Assembly: GCA_030538235.1 (NCBI GenBank)
Contig: JAUNUJ010000002.1
Coordinates: forward strand, 124,001 to 188,000
Direction: 5' to 3'
From: Alcaligenaceae bacterium
Lineage (GTDB): Bacteria > Pseudomonadota > Gammaproteobacteria > Burkholderiales > Burkholderiaceae_B
DNA: 64,000 nucleotides
Positions 17,111 to 26,206 of the stretch are shown here, piece after piece. Below the pieces are notes generated by a model, which did not search any database, was not told where the DNA came from, and saw only the letters and a program-made list of their open reading frames with translations. Every line of letters begins with the position of its first letter. Within the stretch, counting starts at the first letter, position 1. Position numbers and translations under genes: made by a program.

Positions 17111-18001
17111 ATGGCTGAAAAAATTCGTGCCGCCATTATTGGCCCTGGCAACATCGGCACAGACTTGCTTGCCAAATTAATGCGTAGCCCTGTCATTGAA
17201 CCCGTCTGGATGGTGGGTGTCGATCCACAGTCTGACGGCCTGAAACGTGCTGCTGATTTGGGCTTAAAAACGACTTCTGACGGTGTAGATAGTCTCTTGC
17301 CACATATTGAAGCGGACAATATTCAAATCGCATTTGACGCAACCAGCGCTTATGTCCACAAAGACAACTCTGATAAACTAACGGCTCTGGGTGTTTTGAT
17401 GATCGACTTGACTCCTGCTGCGATAGGACCCTTCTGCGTGCCACCGGTGAATCTGCATGATTTGCTAGGCAACGGCGTACAAAATAACTTAAACATGGTA
17501 ACTTGCGGCGGCCAAGCAACCATCCCTATGGTACATGCTGTATCCCGCGTACAGTCGGTAGAATACGCTGAGATTGTGGCGACCGTTTCATCACGCTCCG
17601 CCGGTCCCGGCACCCGCAAAAACATTGACGAATTCACGACCACGACCGCCGGTGCGGTAGAACGTGTTGGTGGCGCTCGTCGCGGTAAAGCGATTATTAT
17701 TTTAAACCCTGCTGAACCACCTTTAATTATGCGTGATACGGTTCACTGTTTAACCGACGATGCTCCTGATGAGGCGCGCATCACTGAATCGGTGCATGCC
17801 ATGATTGCCGAAGTCCAAAAATATGTACCTGGCTACCGTTTAGTTAACGGCCCAGTCTTTGATGGCAATCGTGTTTCGATTTACCTGGAAGTAGAGGGTT
17901 TGGGTGATTATCTACCTAAGTTCTCCGGTAATTTAGACATCATGACTGCCGCTGCAGCGCGCACAGCCGAAATGTTTGCTGAGCGTCTGCTTGGCAAATA
18001 A
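17111..18001 (+). CDS. acylating acetaldehyde dehydrogenase (BphJ/DmpF/MhpF type)
   Basis: The 296-residue protein has the NAD-binding GPGNIG (residues 11-16) and the catalytic Cys132 in [13 protein letters not shown], the position seen in characterised members. These enzymes turn acetaldehyde or propionaldehyde plus CoA into the acyl-CoA with NAD+, receiving the toxic aldehyde through a tunnel from the partner aldolase. The partner gene follows 28 bases downstream. In known pathways the pair ends meta-cleavage of aromatics, but no ring-cleavage, hydrolase or hydratase gene is in the window. A CTGGAG site lies before the ATG. Confidence 0.93.
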   Translation: MAEKIRAAIIGPGNIGTDLLAKLMRSPVIEPVWMVGVDPQSDGLKRAADLGLKTTSDGVDSLLPHIEADNIQIAFDATSAYVHKDNSDKLTALGVLMIDLTPAAIGPFCVPPVNLHDLLGNGVQNNLNMVTCGGQATIPMVHAVSRVQSVEYAEIVATVSSRSAGPGTRKNIDEFTTTTAGAVERVGGARRGKAIIILNPAEPPLIMRDTVHCLTDDAPDEARITESVHAMIAEVQKYVPGYRLVNGPVFDGNRVSIYLEVEGLGDYLPKFSGNLDIMTAAAARTAEMFAERLLGK

Positions 18002-18029
18002 TGACACCCTCTTTTGCAAGGATTGTGTA

Positions 18030-19052
18030 ATGAGCAAACAAAATATTATTTTGCATGACATGTCGCTACGCGACGGTATGCACCCAAAACGCCACCAGAT
18101 TACCTTAGAACAAATGCGTAACATCGCGCGTGGCCTAGACGAAGCCGGTATCCCCCTAATTGAAGTCACTCACGGTGACGGCTTAGGTGGCGCATCGGTA
18201 AACTACGGTTTCCCGGCGCACAGTGATGAGGAATACCTCAGTACAGTGATACCTGAGCTTAAACAAGCTAAAGTGTCTGCTTTATTAATCCCCGGTATCG
18301 GCACAGCCGAGCACCTACGCATGGCCCATGACTTGGGCGTAACTACAATTCGTGTCGCTACCCATTGTACTGAAGCTGATGTAGCAGAACAGCATATTAC
18401 TCTTGCTCGCGAACTAGGCATGGATACTGTAGGCTTTTTAATGATGAGCCATATGAATAGCCCCGAAGGTTTAGTGCAACAAGCCAAACTAATGGAAGGC
18501 TACGGTGCTAACTGCATATACGTCACTGACTCTGCAGGTCACTTACTACCTAATACTGTCAAAGAGCGCTTGGTTGCTGTACGTGATGCATTAAAACCGG
18601 AAACCGAGCTTGGTTTCCACGGTCACCACAACTTAGCGATGGGGGTTGCCAACAGCATAGCAGCGATTGAAGCAGGTGCAAATCGCATTGACGCTGCCGC
18701 TGCCGGTTTAGGGGCAGGGGCAGGCAATACGCCAATGGAAGTATTGGTCGCTGTTTTAGATCTGATGGGTATTCCTACCGGTGTGGATGTATTCCGAATT
18801 CAGGATGTCGCTGAAGACTTAGTAGTGCCTATTATGGACTTCCCAATCCGCGTCGACCGTGATGCTCTAACTCTTGGCTATGCCGGCGTTTATGGTTCTT
18901 TCTTGCTATTTGCTAAACGCGCTGAACAAAAGTTCGGCATCCCTGCTCGTGAAATCTTGGTCGAAATGGGTAAACGCGGCATGGTTGGCGGTCAGGAAGA
19001 CATGATTGAAGACACGGCCTTGTCTTTATTACGTCAACGCCAAGCAAGTTAA
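18030..19052 (+). CDS. 4-hydroxy-2-oxovalerate aldolase (BphI/DmpG/MhpE type)
   Basis: The 340-residue protein shows the DRE-TIM aldolase start [11 protein letters not shown] (Arg14, Asp15) and the metal-binding GFHGHHN near residue 200, with the small C-terminal communication domain that docks the acyl-dehydrogenase. It splits 4-hydroxy-2-oxopentanoate (or homologues) into pyruvate and an aldehyde. I start it at 18030, where an AAGGA site is 7 bases upstream; an in-frame ATG at 17976 would run into the end of the preceding gene. It is the last gene of the TRAP operon and is followed by a terminator. A 27-base piece of it (18256-18282) recurs at 19928. Confidence 0.93.
   Translation: MSKQNIILHDMSLRDGMHPKRHQITLEQMRNIARGLDEAGIPLIEVTHGDGLGGASVNYGFPAHSDEEYLSTVIPELKQAKVSALLIPGIGTAEHLRMAHDLGVTTIRVATHCTEADVAEQHITLARELGMDTVGFLMMSHMNSPEGLVQQAKLMEGYGANCIYVTDSAGHLLPNTVKERLVAVRDALKPETELGFHGHHNLAMGVANSIAAIEAGANRIDAAAAGLGAGAGNTPMEVLVAVLDLMGIPTGVDVFRIQDVAEDLVVPIMDFPIRVDRDALTLGYAGVYGSFLLFAKRAEQKFGIPAREILVEMGKRGMVGGQEDMIEDTALSLLRQRQAS
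18256..18282 (+). repeat. 27-base segment of the aldolase gene, copied at 19928-19954
   Basis: This segment and 19928-19954 agree at 26 of 27 positions (G versus A at the 20th base). Here it lies inside the aldolase reading frame, so this is the parent copy. Confidence 0.8.
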
Positions 19053-19115
19053 GTAAACGGGCGCTAAGCCTAGTCTACTGCTCAATCTTGTGCGGTTTTG
19101 CAGTTAGAATTAAAT

Positions 19116-19160
19116 AAAGGACTGATTTCTGTATTACACAGGACTCAGTCCTTTTCATTT
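19116..19160 (+). terminator. intrinsic terminator of the TRAP/aldolase operon
   Basis: A perfect 10 bp stem (19116-19125 with 19145-19154), loop of 19 bases, followed by a T-rich stretch. It is 64 bases after the aldolase stop. Confidence 0.75.
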
Positions 19161-19378
19161 GGTGTTTAGTGTTTTTCACTACATGGGTATCGATGTCCTT
19201 ACCCCACAACAAAAGTTAGAACAATTTTTTAAAACTGTTTCCACCAAAAATGACTACTAAAAGGCGCTGTTTTTTTTACTTTCCAATTGCTCAGGGTTAA
19301 TATTAAGCGCCTTTGCTATTTTCTCTCTGGCTGATTATGTAGGATTTATGAGGAAAGTGATTGGGTGTGTCGAAAAAA

Positions 19379-19471
19379 GTGACTAAGAGAGGAGATCACT
19401 GCATCACTCACTCTCAATCGCTGGGCTATAAAAGCCCCTTCCAATATCTGCAGGAATTAGGATTAATTTAA
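19379..19471 (+). pseudogene. 3' remnant of an integrase-core transposase (IS3/IS481-like)
   Basis: The frame ending at TAA 19469-19471 reads THSQSLGYKSPFQYLQELGLI at its end. This matches the typical C-terminus of DDE integrase-core transposases, where a H-(Q/S)-x-LGY-x-(S/T)-P-F/x element follows the catalytic Glu. No catalytic residues, no second frame and no inverted repeats remain, so it is a dead fragment. Confidence 0.6.
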
Positions 19472-19558
19472 ATCATCAACCTGTCCAAGAAAAGATCCGC
19501 ACCTCCTTGTGCTATGAGCTAATATGACTTATATGTATCTTTTAGTCTTCATAAACTA

Positions 19559-19930
19559 CTATTTTTTATTTAACGCTTCTTGCAAACGCACTTTACCTGA
19601 CTTGGCATGCTGATATATTTGCTTGGGGCTCGTTGGTTTTTCGGGCTAAGTCATGACTATAAGCCCTTTTTCCAATGAGGAGTACAAATAGTTTTCTCTG
19701 AAAGTAGGCCTATGCTTTAATCCCAGCGCATACTGTAAATCCTTCGGTGCCAAAGGTTTATCCCTCAACAAGTATAAAAACTGTCCAACTTTACTAAAAA
19801 CAATTGTTAACCCATCAACTAGGTCGCCTATGTTTGCATGTCGATATTTTTCAGAAAATTTAAATATAGTCCAAAAATCGCCCCCGGATACTTTCCAGTC
19901 CGGCTCAGGTATTTCCGCTAATTTACAAGC
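19559..19930 (-). pseudogene. decayed AlbA_4/Fic-type regulator gene, C-terminal part
   Basis: On the minus strand, 124 codons read as protein with a single internal stop (TAG at 19646-19648). Recognisable pieces are IPEPDWKVSGGDFWTIF near the start and ALGLKHRPTFRENYLYSSLE, GLIVMT, then PEKPTSPKQIY at the end. They resemble the winged-helix C-terminal region of AlbA_4 (RecG-like ATP-binding) and some Fic proteins, where a Gln often follows the MT, so the stop fits a CAG to TAG change. The N-terminal part is gone. The assignment is from memory of family motifs and is tentative. Confidence 0.5.
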
Positions 19931-19954
19931 TTAAACAAGCTAAAGTATCTGCTT
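19928..19954 (+). repeat. displaced 27-base copy of aldolase sequence
   Basis: It matches 18256-18282 at 26 of 27 positions and abuts the upstream edge of the AlbA_4/Fic-type remnant. It is outside any gene, in the same orientation as the parent copy, and is likely the trace of a duplication or recombination event. Confidence 0.75.
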
Positions 19955-20110
19955 CATGAAAAAACCGCATGATTAACAGCATTCGGTTTAGTTTATACTA
20001 TTTGAATAGTAGACTATACTCTTCTCTAGAAGTAGATATATTGCACTTTGAGGCGTTTCTAAGTGCCACTATTTCACAATTTGTTTGCGTGTATTTCAAT
20101 AAGTCTTTTT

Positions 20111-20809
20111 CTACAGCCCTAAATATACTTCCTGTATTTTCGGATTATCGCGCAACTCCTCGCCTGTGCCTTCAAGGGATACTTGGCCTGTTTCAATCGC
20201 ATAACCTCTATCACAAATCGCTAGCGCATGATGCAAATGTTGCTCGACTAGGATTATCGTGGTTTCTTTCTTAATATCGACAATTTTTTGAAAAATCTCT
20301 TCAGTTAATATCGGTGAAATACCCAATGATGGCTCATCAAGCAGCAATAACTTAGGTTGAGAAACTAGACCTCGACCTATAGCCAACATCTGTTGCTCTC
20401 CACCTGACAAGCTCCCCGCTAGATTACTGATACGCTCTTTTAACCGAGGAAATATTTCTAGGACATGAGCAATCATTTCTTTACGAGCTAGCCGAGAACG
20501 TCTGTTATAACCACCAATAACCAGGTTTTCCATTACCGTCATCTCAGGAAACACTTCTCGTCCTTCGGGAACATACGCAATGCCTAATTCAACCATGTGA
20601 TGAGCAGGAACGTTGGAAATATCCTTGCCTTGAAACTTAACGCTCCCTGTTTTCCTGACTAATCCAACAATTGATTGGAGAATAGTCGTTTTGCCTGCTC
20701 CGTTAGTCCCAATAATAGCAACAATTTCACCTTCGTTTACTTCAAGTGAAACATCCCACACCGTCTGAACATTGCCATAGAAACTATTTAACTTATCAAC
20801 TTTTAACAT
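20111..20809 (-). CDS. HAAT-type ABC transporter ATPase 1 (LivF-like)
   Basis: The 232-residue ATPase has Walker A GTNGAGKTT (about residues 34-42), the signature LSGGEQQML, Walker B LLLLDEPSLG and the switch VEQH. It is the LivF-type partner of a branched-chain-amino-acid-like importer and is the last gene of the transporter set. The ATG at 20807-20809 is preferred over a TTG at 20821 because a GGGGAAGGG tract lies just upstream. It overlaps the LivG-like gene by 14 bases. Substrate unknown; the genes in the same run suggest an alcohol, aldehyde or derived acid rather than an amino acid. Confidence 0.9.
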   Translation of the reverse strand: MLKVDKLNSFYGNVQTVWDVSLEVNEGEIVAIIGTNGAGKTTILQSIVGLVRKTGSVKFQGKDISNVPAHHMVELGIAYVPEGREVFPEMTVMENLVIGGYNRRSRLARKEMIAHVLEIFPRLKERISNLAGSLSGGEQQMLAIGRGLVSQPKLLLLDEPSLGISPILTEEIFQKIVDIKKETTIILVEQHLHHALAICDRGYAIETGQVSLEGTGEELRDNPKIQEVYLGL

Positions 20810-21527
20810 GCCCTTCCCCAAGATATGCCTTAATCACTTGAGGGTCTTGCACTACGTCACTTGGCTTACCTCTTGCGATAGTTTCCCCATTCTGCAATAC
20901 AATAATGGACTCAGCTACAGCCATAACAGCTTTCATAATGTGTTCAATAATAACCACAGAGATCCCTTGCTGATTTATTTCATGTATCAACTCAATCGCT
21001 CGTTCAACCTCTGATGGAGTCAATCCCCCCATGGGCTCGTCCATTAACAGCAGAGAAGGCTCTGTCGCTAGAGCTCGAGCGACTTCTAGACGCTTCAGGT
21101 TACCAATTGATAATGTACCAGCAAGAGTATTAGATAAATTCAATAATCCAGTGCGCTCCATCACTAGACTAGCTTTTTCACGCGCGACTCTGATATTCTT
21201 GCTTTTTGACAAGCATGCAACCATAACATTATCAAATACACTCAACTTTGGTAATGGCTTAACAACCTGAAATGTGCGAGCTAAACCTTGTGCATTTAGA
21301 GTATATGGCTTTTGCCCGGTGACGTCTCTACCATTAAAAACCACTCGACCTGACGTAGGCGACATAAAGCCAGCAATCATGTTAAAACATGTTGTTTTAC
21401 CAGCGCCATTAGGTCCTATTAAAGCTAAGATTTCACCTTTATGAACCTCAAAAGACACATCATTTACAGCAGTCAAGCCACCAAAGCGTTTAGTCAGATT
21501 TTCCACCCTAAGCGTAGGAGTCAACAT
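20796..21527 (-). CDS. HAAT-type ABC transporter ATPase 1 (LivG-like)
   Basis: The 243-residue ATPase has Walker A GPNGAGKTT (near 38), a variant signature LSIGNLKRLEVARAL near 145, Walker B LLLMDEPMGGL and the switch IIEHIMKAV. The C-terminal segment with GKPSDVVQDPQVIKAYLGE is typical for LivG. It works as a heterodimer with the LivF-like subunit on the cytoplasmic face. It is 3 bases from the LivM-like stop. Confidence 0.92.
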   Translation of the reverse strand: MLTPTLRVENLTKRFGGLTAVNDVSFEVHKGEILALIGPNGAGKTTCFNMIAGFMSPTSGRVVFNGRDVTGQKPYTLNAQGLARTFQVVKPLPKLSVFDNVMVACLSKSKNIRVAREKASLVMERTGLLNLSNTLAGTLSIGNLKRLEVARALATEPSLLLMDEPMGGLTPSEVERAIELIHEINQQGISVVIIEHIMKAVMAVAESIIVLQNGETIARGKPSDVVQDPQVIKAYLGEGHVKS

Positions 21528-21530
21528 AAA

Positions 21531-22493
21531 TCAAGATCTCCCTTTTGCAAATGCACGAATTCTTTGTAGACCCTCGACCAAGCCACCGGGTAAATAAACA
21601 ATAACGAGCATTATTATTAAACCGTAAATAATCAAATATAGCGAAGGGAAAGCTTGAAGAAACTCTAGACTCTTGAGGTACTCTTGCATTGAAATCAATA
21701 CTGTAGAACCAATAATTGGGCCAATAATCGTACCAATTCCACCAAGTACTGTAACAAATATCATTTCGACAGACATATGAACACTCATGGTCATATCGGG
21801 ATCGATAAACTTATTATATAAACCGTAGAAGCCACCAGTTAAGCCTGCTATAAAAGCGCTTATAAATAACGCCTTACTTTTTATAATAGTCGAGTTCATA
21901 CCCATGGCCTCGGCAGCATCTTGATCCTCGCGTACCGCAATAAAACTATACCCTAGTTTGGTACGCATCAAAAAAGCAACAAATAACGTAATTAAAACGG
22001 CCAACAATAAGGCTAAATAAAAATACTCTTCTTTAGTAAATATCTGTATGCCTAAAAATGTTGGGCGATTCATGAGCATGATACCCTCACCACCATTTGT
22101 AACACTTTTCATATTACGTCCGACAATATGAATAATTTCGGCAAATGCAAGTGTGCCTAATGCAAAGTAAGGCCCCTTTAACCTAAAAATCAAAAAACCA
22201 ACTATTAGCGATACAATGCCACTCAATAGACCACTTAACAGTAAAGAAATAGCCATGTCTAGATTAAAGGAATTAACGATCAACATCGATGTATAAGCAC
22301 CAACACCAAGGAACATCGCATGGCCAAACGAAACTTGTCCTGTATATCCTCCTAATAAATTCCATGAGTGACCAAACATAATCCAGATTAATACCGTAAT
22401 AGCGATGGAGAAAATATGAATATTGGCGAAAAACGGAACAATAATAGCAGCGATTAAACCAAAAATGATTGTGTTTAAAAGTACGATTTTCAT
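21531..22493 (-). CDS. HAAT-type ABC transporter permease 1 (LivM-like)
   Basis: The 320-residue membrane protein has about nine helices. LivM hallmarks are GYTGQVSFGHAMFLGVGAYT near residue 50 and the cytoplasmic loop AVREDQDAAEAMGMN near 195 that contacts the ATPases. It is the second pore subunit of the importer; the LivH-like gene ends 3 bases upstream. Confidence 0.92.
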   Translation of the reverse strand: MKIVLLNTIIFGLIAAIIVPFFANIHIFSIAITVLIWIMFGHSWNLLGGYTGQVSFGHAMFLGVGAYTSMLIVNSFNLDMAISLLLSGLLSGIVSLIVGFLIFRLKGPYFALGTLAFAEIIHIVGRNMKSVTNGGEGIMLMNRPTFLGIQIFTKEEYFYLALLLAVLITLFVAFLMRTKLGYSFIAVREDQDAAEAMGMNSTIIKSKALFISAFIAGLTGGFYGLYNKFIDPDMTMSVHMSVEMIFVTVLGGIGTIIGPIIGSTVLISMQEYLKSLEFLQAFPSLYLIIYGLIIMLVIVYLPGGLVEGLQRIRAFAKGRS

Positions 22494-22496
22494 TTA

Positions 22497-23372
22497 TTAA
22501 ACTCCCCTACCAAACAGACCTTGGGGTCGATATAACAAGACTATCAAAAATAGCACTAATCCAAACACATCACGGTAAGCGGTTCCGCCAGGGATATAGG
22601 TAGCTCCAAAACTTTCTGTCACTCCTAATACAAGTCCCCCTAAAGCTGCCCCAGGAATACTTCCCATACCTCCTAACACGACAACGACAAAAGCTTTCAC
22701 TAGAAACAATGAGCCGATACTCGCATATATGGGATAAGTAGTTGAAAGAACACTTCCGGCAATACCGGCATAAATCGAACCTAAACCAAAAGTAATTCCA
22801 GAAATAAAAGGTACATTAATACCAACAATGCGAGCTGCTGTTGGTTTCTGTGCAGCTGCTCGCATAGCTAAGCCTGTATCCGTTTTTCTGAGAAAAAGAG
22901 TTAACAAAAAGAACATCAGTACAGTTAATAAAAAACCGACAGCAAGCGAAGCATTGAAAGTTATACCCCCAAAAACCCAAATTTTGTTTTCCCAATAAAA
23001 TGACTCACCAGTTAGTCGAGAATAATTAGGACCTAAAAAGAAAGGTAATGCAGCAACATTAACTAATAAGATACTTGCGCCTGCGGTAAGCATCAATGTA
23101 TTTTCTTCACTTCCTTTTTGAGCTTTTGAAACAAAAACACTGTAAAGAAAATACCCGATAAGGAAGCAGACTGGTGTGGTAAACAAAATGCTCACAAAGG
23201 GATCTATTCCAAACACTCTGAAGGTGAAGTAGCTAACAAACATTCCTATCATGACGAACTCACCGAGCGCCATATTTATAACTCGCATAACTCCAAAAAT
23301 AAGAGTTAAGCCAAGAGCGATGCTGGCGTAAACACCACCAATCATCAAGCCATCAAAAAGAGTTTGAATCAT
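22497..23372 (-). CDS. HAAT-type ABC transporter permease 1 (LivH-like)
   Basis: The 291-residue membrane protein has about eight helices, the LivH opening LFDGLMIGGVYASIALGLTLIFGVMRVINMALGE, the loop AMRAAAQKPTAARIVGIN near 190 and VVVLGGMGSIPGAALGG near 235. It pairs with the LivM-like protein. It lies 29 bases after the binding-protein gene of the same set. Confidence 0.92.
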   Translation of the reverse strand: MIQTLFDGLMIGGVYASIALGLTLIFGVMRVINMALGEFVMIGMFVSYFTFRVFGIDPFVSILFTTPVCFLIGYFLYSVFVSKAQKGSEENTLMLTAGASILLVNVAALPFFLGPNYSRLTGESFYWENKIWVFGGITFNASLAVGFLLTVLMFFLLTLFLRKTDTGLAMRAAAQKPTAARIVGINVPFISGITFGLGSIYAGIAGSVLSTTYPIYASIGSLFLVKAFVVVVLGGMGSIPGAALGGLVLGVTESFGATYIPGGTAYRDVFGLVLFLIVLLYRPQGLFGRGV

Positions 23373-23401
23373 TCTAAGCTACTCCAATTTCGTCCAGATT
23401 G

Positions 23402-24583
23402 TTAATCCCAACCTTTAAACTTCACGATTTCACGTTGTGCAACGTCTTTTGGATAAACTGTATACATTTTCCCCTCTATCCATTGTGACAAGTCCGTGAT
23501 AGCGCGGTTTTGGTTTTCATACCCATCAAAATTTTCAAATTTAATAGGACCAAAGATTGTATTTAAATCAGTTTCTGCTAAAGCATCCCGTACAGATTCA
23601 CGATCCAGATTAGTTGCTCTTTCTAAAGCATCTGCTAAAACGTACATGGCTGCGTAACCTTCAACCTCATGCTCACCAGGCTCGTGACCATATTTATCTG
23701 TAAATCCCTTATGGAACGCTTGAAATGCTTCATGACTGCGATCGCCGTGCCATGGACCTGCCGTTAAAACCGTTTCAGCTAATATCCCAGCTTGTTCAGC
23801 AAATCCCTGAATTGAGTGACCCGCGCCTGTACCAACAAATATTTCTGGTGACAATCCTGCCTCTTTTGCAGCTTTGATCAATTGAGTTGCATCATTGTCA
23901 TCACCGGCAGTCATAATGACAACTTGTGGCTTAGAATTGCTTGCACGAACCATAATAGGCTTAAGATCTAATTCACCTGCTTTATACTTAATCGCTGTAT
24001 AGTCAATGCCGGTCTCCTTTATATAATCCTTAAGACCATATTCGTAAAGCGCCTCACCAAAGGCATTGTCTACGTTAATATGAACAACCTTTTGTGGTGG
24101 ATTCTCATCTAAATAGGCTTTAAGAGCTGCCGGATACATACCTGAAGTAGGGTTCATACGAAACACATATTTGTAACCAGAGCGCGTAGCTAGATCACTT
24201 GAACCATGATCAATCAAGTATGGTATTTGATTCTCTTCGGCAACTTGGGCTTCAACTAGAGTCACTCCCGAAGAGCGACCACCTGTCAACACCAGAACTC
24301 CCTTATCAGACACTAATTTTTCTGTTGCTGTTTTACCTACTTGAGGACGTTCTTGTGAATCCTCAATAACTAATTGAAGTTTTCTACCCTTTACTCCACC
24401 AGCATCATTAATCTCATCCAACGCCATAGAATAAGCTTGTTGAAATTTCTCACCGAAAACAGCTGAATTACCAGTCATAGGTAAAACTGCACCGATTTTA
24501 ATCACTTCTTCAGCAACAACCGGGGTTGCTGTGAGAGCCATTGCTAGTAATGTTCTCGTGATGATATTTGCTTTCTTAGACAT
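23402..24583 (-). CDS. HAAT-type ABC transporter substrate-binding protein 1
   Basis: From the ATG at 24581-24583 (GGAG site 9 bases upstream) the product has 393 residues with a signal peptide ending VVA near residue 24. The mature part is a type I periplasmic binding fold of the leucine-binding family: IKIGAVLPMTGNSAVFGEKFQQAYSMAL at the start and GRKLQLVIEDSQ and TGGRSSGVTLVEAQVAEE further on. A longer frame from 24628 lacks a ribosome site. It belongs to the LivHMGF set that follows. Ligands in this family range from amino acids to amides, aromatic acids and alcohol-derived acids. Confidence 0.9.
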   Translation of the reverse strand: MSKKANIITRTLLAMALTATPVVAEEVIKIGAVLPMTGNSAVFGEKFQQAYSMALDEINDAGGVKGRKLQLVIEDSQERPQVGKTATEKLVSDKGVLVLTGGRSSGVTLVEAQVAEENQIPYLIDHGSSDLATRSGYKYVFRMNPTSGMYPAALKAYLDENPPQKVVHINVDNAFGEALYEYGLKDYIKETGIDYTAIKYKAGELDLKPIMVRASNSKPQVVIMTAGDDNDATQLIKAAKEAGLSPEIFVGTGAGHSIQGFAEQAGILAETVLTAGPWHGDRSHEAFQAFHKGFTDKYGHEPGEHEVEGYAAMYVLADALERATNLDRESVRDALAETDLNTIFGPIKFENFDGYENQNRAITDLSQWIEGKMYTVYPKDVAQREIVKFKGWD

Positions 24584-24884
24584 ACTCACTTCTCCTACCC
24601 TTTTATGATTAAAAATCACAGTAGCCACAAACTTTTATAAATACCCACTGAATCAAAGCTGACTGACGATTTTGATTCTTTCTATTTCAGTATATGAATC
24701 CAAAAAAATTATAAACATCGGGGAATACCCAACTAAATGAACTCAACATAAATTGTGTTTTCACAACCTCCTTAAAAATTCATTTAACCATCAACATCCT
24801 GAATGATAAATAGTAAGGGCATCTAGGACGATAGACGACCTTACTATCAAATGGAGAATTTAAGAACTACTCATTTAGTCACTA
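24584..24884. other. 301-base gap between the two binding-protein genes
   Basis: No gene is seen. It holds a 9 bp hairpin near 24810-24847 and otherwise AT-rich sequence that may contain a separate promoter for the LivHMGF-1 unit. Confidence 0.5.
24810..24847 (-). terminator. hairpin after the second binding-protein gene
   Basis: A 9 bp stem (24810-24818 with 24839-24847) lies 38 bases beyond the binding-protein stop. The T-run on the minus strand is short and broken, so it may be a partial terminator that lowers reading into the downstream transporter genes. Confidence 0.45.
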
Positions 24885-26189
24885 TTATTCATGACTGTAT
24901 GATTTGTACTGCTCACTTTTTAAAATTGAATCGTCAAGAGTTTTCAGCCAATCATGCGTTTTTTCACCAACTGGGGCCGTTAAGGGTTCGCCTGGATAAA
25001 TTGTCATCTTATCTAAAATCATAAATGGATATTCATCTACTTTTTTAGTAGTTCCAAACAATTGTGCTTCATATGATTGTCCATCAGCTCTATTAATAGT
25101 AACTTCACGCCCAAAGCCTTTGAAAGTAATATCATGCATCGCTTCAGCTACCTGTTCAGGGGTTGGCCAAGCACCATTATTATCTTCAATGGCTTTCTCA
25201 TAACCAGCTTTTAAACCATGCAAAGCTTGAACCATGTGATAAACGGAATAAATGGGGTAAGCACCTGTTTTTTCGCGAAACTTTTCTTTAAAATCTAAAT
25301 GCTCTTGGTCATTCTTAGTTTCAGGGTGAAGAAAATAATGATCTCCACGTGCGCCAATCATAACGCCCTCAGGTAAACTTGTTCCGAGACGCTCAAGTGA
25401 GCTTTCTGCTAATGGCAAAATAAAGGTAGAGTTATTAAACAAGTTTCTTTGCGAAGCTTGTCTTACAAAGTTATCTAAGTCCCCGCCCCAAGACGTTGAT
25501 AAAATAACATCAGGTCTTAAAGCTGAAAGACGGCTGATCTCCGTTGAAAAGTCTGGAGCTCCAAACTTAGGGAACATCTCAGCAACAACTTTTACATCGG
25601 GCTTAAACTGCTTTAATGTATTTAAGAATATATCTCTTGAATCCCTACCCCAAGCATAATCTTGATTAATTACAGCTAATGTTTTAAAGTCAGGTTTTTG
25701 TTCAAGCAAATATAAAACTGCAGCCACCATTTCTGCGGTTGCATTAGCTTGTGTACGGACCACATACTTATACTCGCTTTCCTCTAAGACCTTTTCTGTC
25801 CCACAATCCCACAAAACATTAAGGACTTTTAGATCTTCTGCAACTGGCGCAACGATATTGCAATGTCCACTGGAAATCGCCGACAGCATAACCCGTGTTC
25901 CACCCTCTGATAATCTTCTATATTCAGATAACAGCTTTTCACTACCCCCGCCTTCATCAATGTACGTTGGAACGATTTTCACTCCATCAATCCCGCCTGA
26001 TGAATTGATGTTTTCAATAATCATGTCAGCTGCCTCTTTGGCAGGTATACCAAAAACAGAAGCCGAACCTGATAAATAGGTAGAAATACCAACTTTTAAT
26101 TCTGTTGGTTTCTCCTGAGCAAAAGTACTAGACGCAGACATTGCCATCACAGCAGCACCTAACACACTTAAAACTTTTTTCTTAAACAT
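24885..26189 (-). CDS. HAAT-type ABC transporter substrate-binding protein 2
   Basis: The 434-residue exported protein (signal peptide to STFA, about residue 24) is a second type I binding protein: LKVGISTYLSGSASVFGIPAKEAADMII at the start, GGGSEKLLSEYRRL, and a central AVINQDYAWGRDSRDIF hinge. It is longer than the first and clearly a different subfamily. It is 17 bases after the alcohol dehydrogenase gene, so it is probably made with the enzymes and with transporter set 2, which has no receptor of its own next to it. Confidence 0.88.
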   Translation of the reverse strand: MFKKKVLSVLGAAVMAMSASSTFAQEKPTELKVGISTYLSGSASVFGIPAKEAADMIIENINSSGGIDGVKIVPTYIDEGGGSEKLLSEYRRLSEGGTRVMLSAISSGHCNIVAPVAEDLKVLNVLWDCGTEKVLEESEYKYVVRTQANATAEMVAAVLYLLEQKPDFKTLAVINQDYAWGRDSRDIFLNTLKQFKPDVKVVAEMFPKFGAPDFSTEISRLSALRPDVILSTSWGGDLDNFVRQASQRNLFNNSTFILPLAESSLERLGTSLPEGVMIGARGDHYFLHPETKNDQEHLDFKEKFREKTGAYPIYSVYHMVQALHGLKAGYEKAIEDNNGAWPTPEQVAEAMHDITFKGFGREVTINRADGQSYEAQLFGTTKKVDEYPFMILDKMTIYPGEPLTAPVGEKTHDWLKTLDDSILKSEQYKSYSHE

Positions 26190-26206
26190 TATTTGTCTCC
26201 AATTTT

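Larger units (their letters stand above)
19053..20110. other. 1.06 kb scar region without an intact gene
   Basis: Between the aldolase gene and the first ABC transporter gene no intact reading frame is convincing. What it holds: the aldolase operon terminator (19116-19160), the last codons of a transposase (19379-19471), a decayed minus-strand gene (19559-19930), and a 27-base copy of aldolase sequence (19928-19954). It looks like an old insertion and deletion site at the edge of the AT-rich block. Confidence 0.7.

Noticed and set aside
17976-18029. longer start for the aldolase
   Set aside because: The extra 18 residues run back into the end of the dehydrogenase gene and lack a ribosome site; the ATG at 18030 has one.
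19260-19314. inverted repeat near 19260 and 19306
   Set aside because: 9 bp arms with a 37-base loop in AT-rich sequence; no neighbouring gene to explain it.
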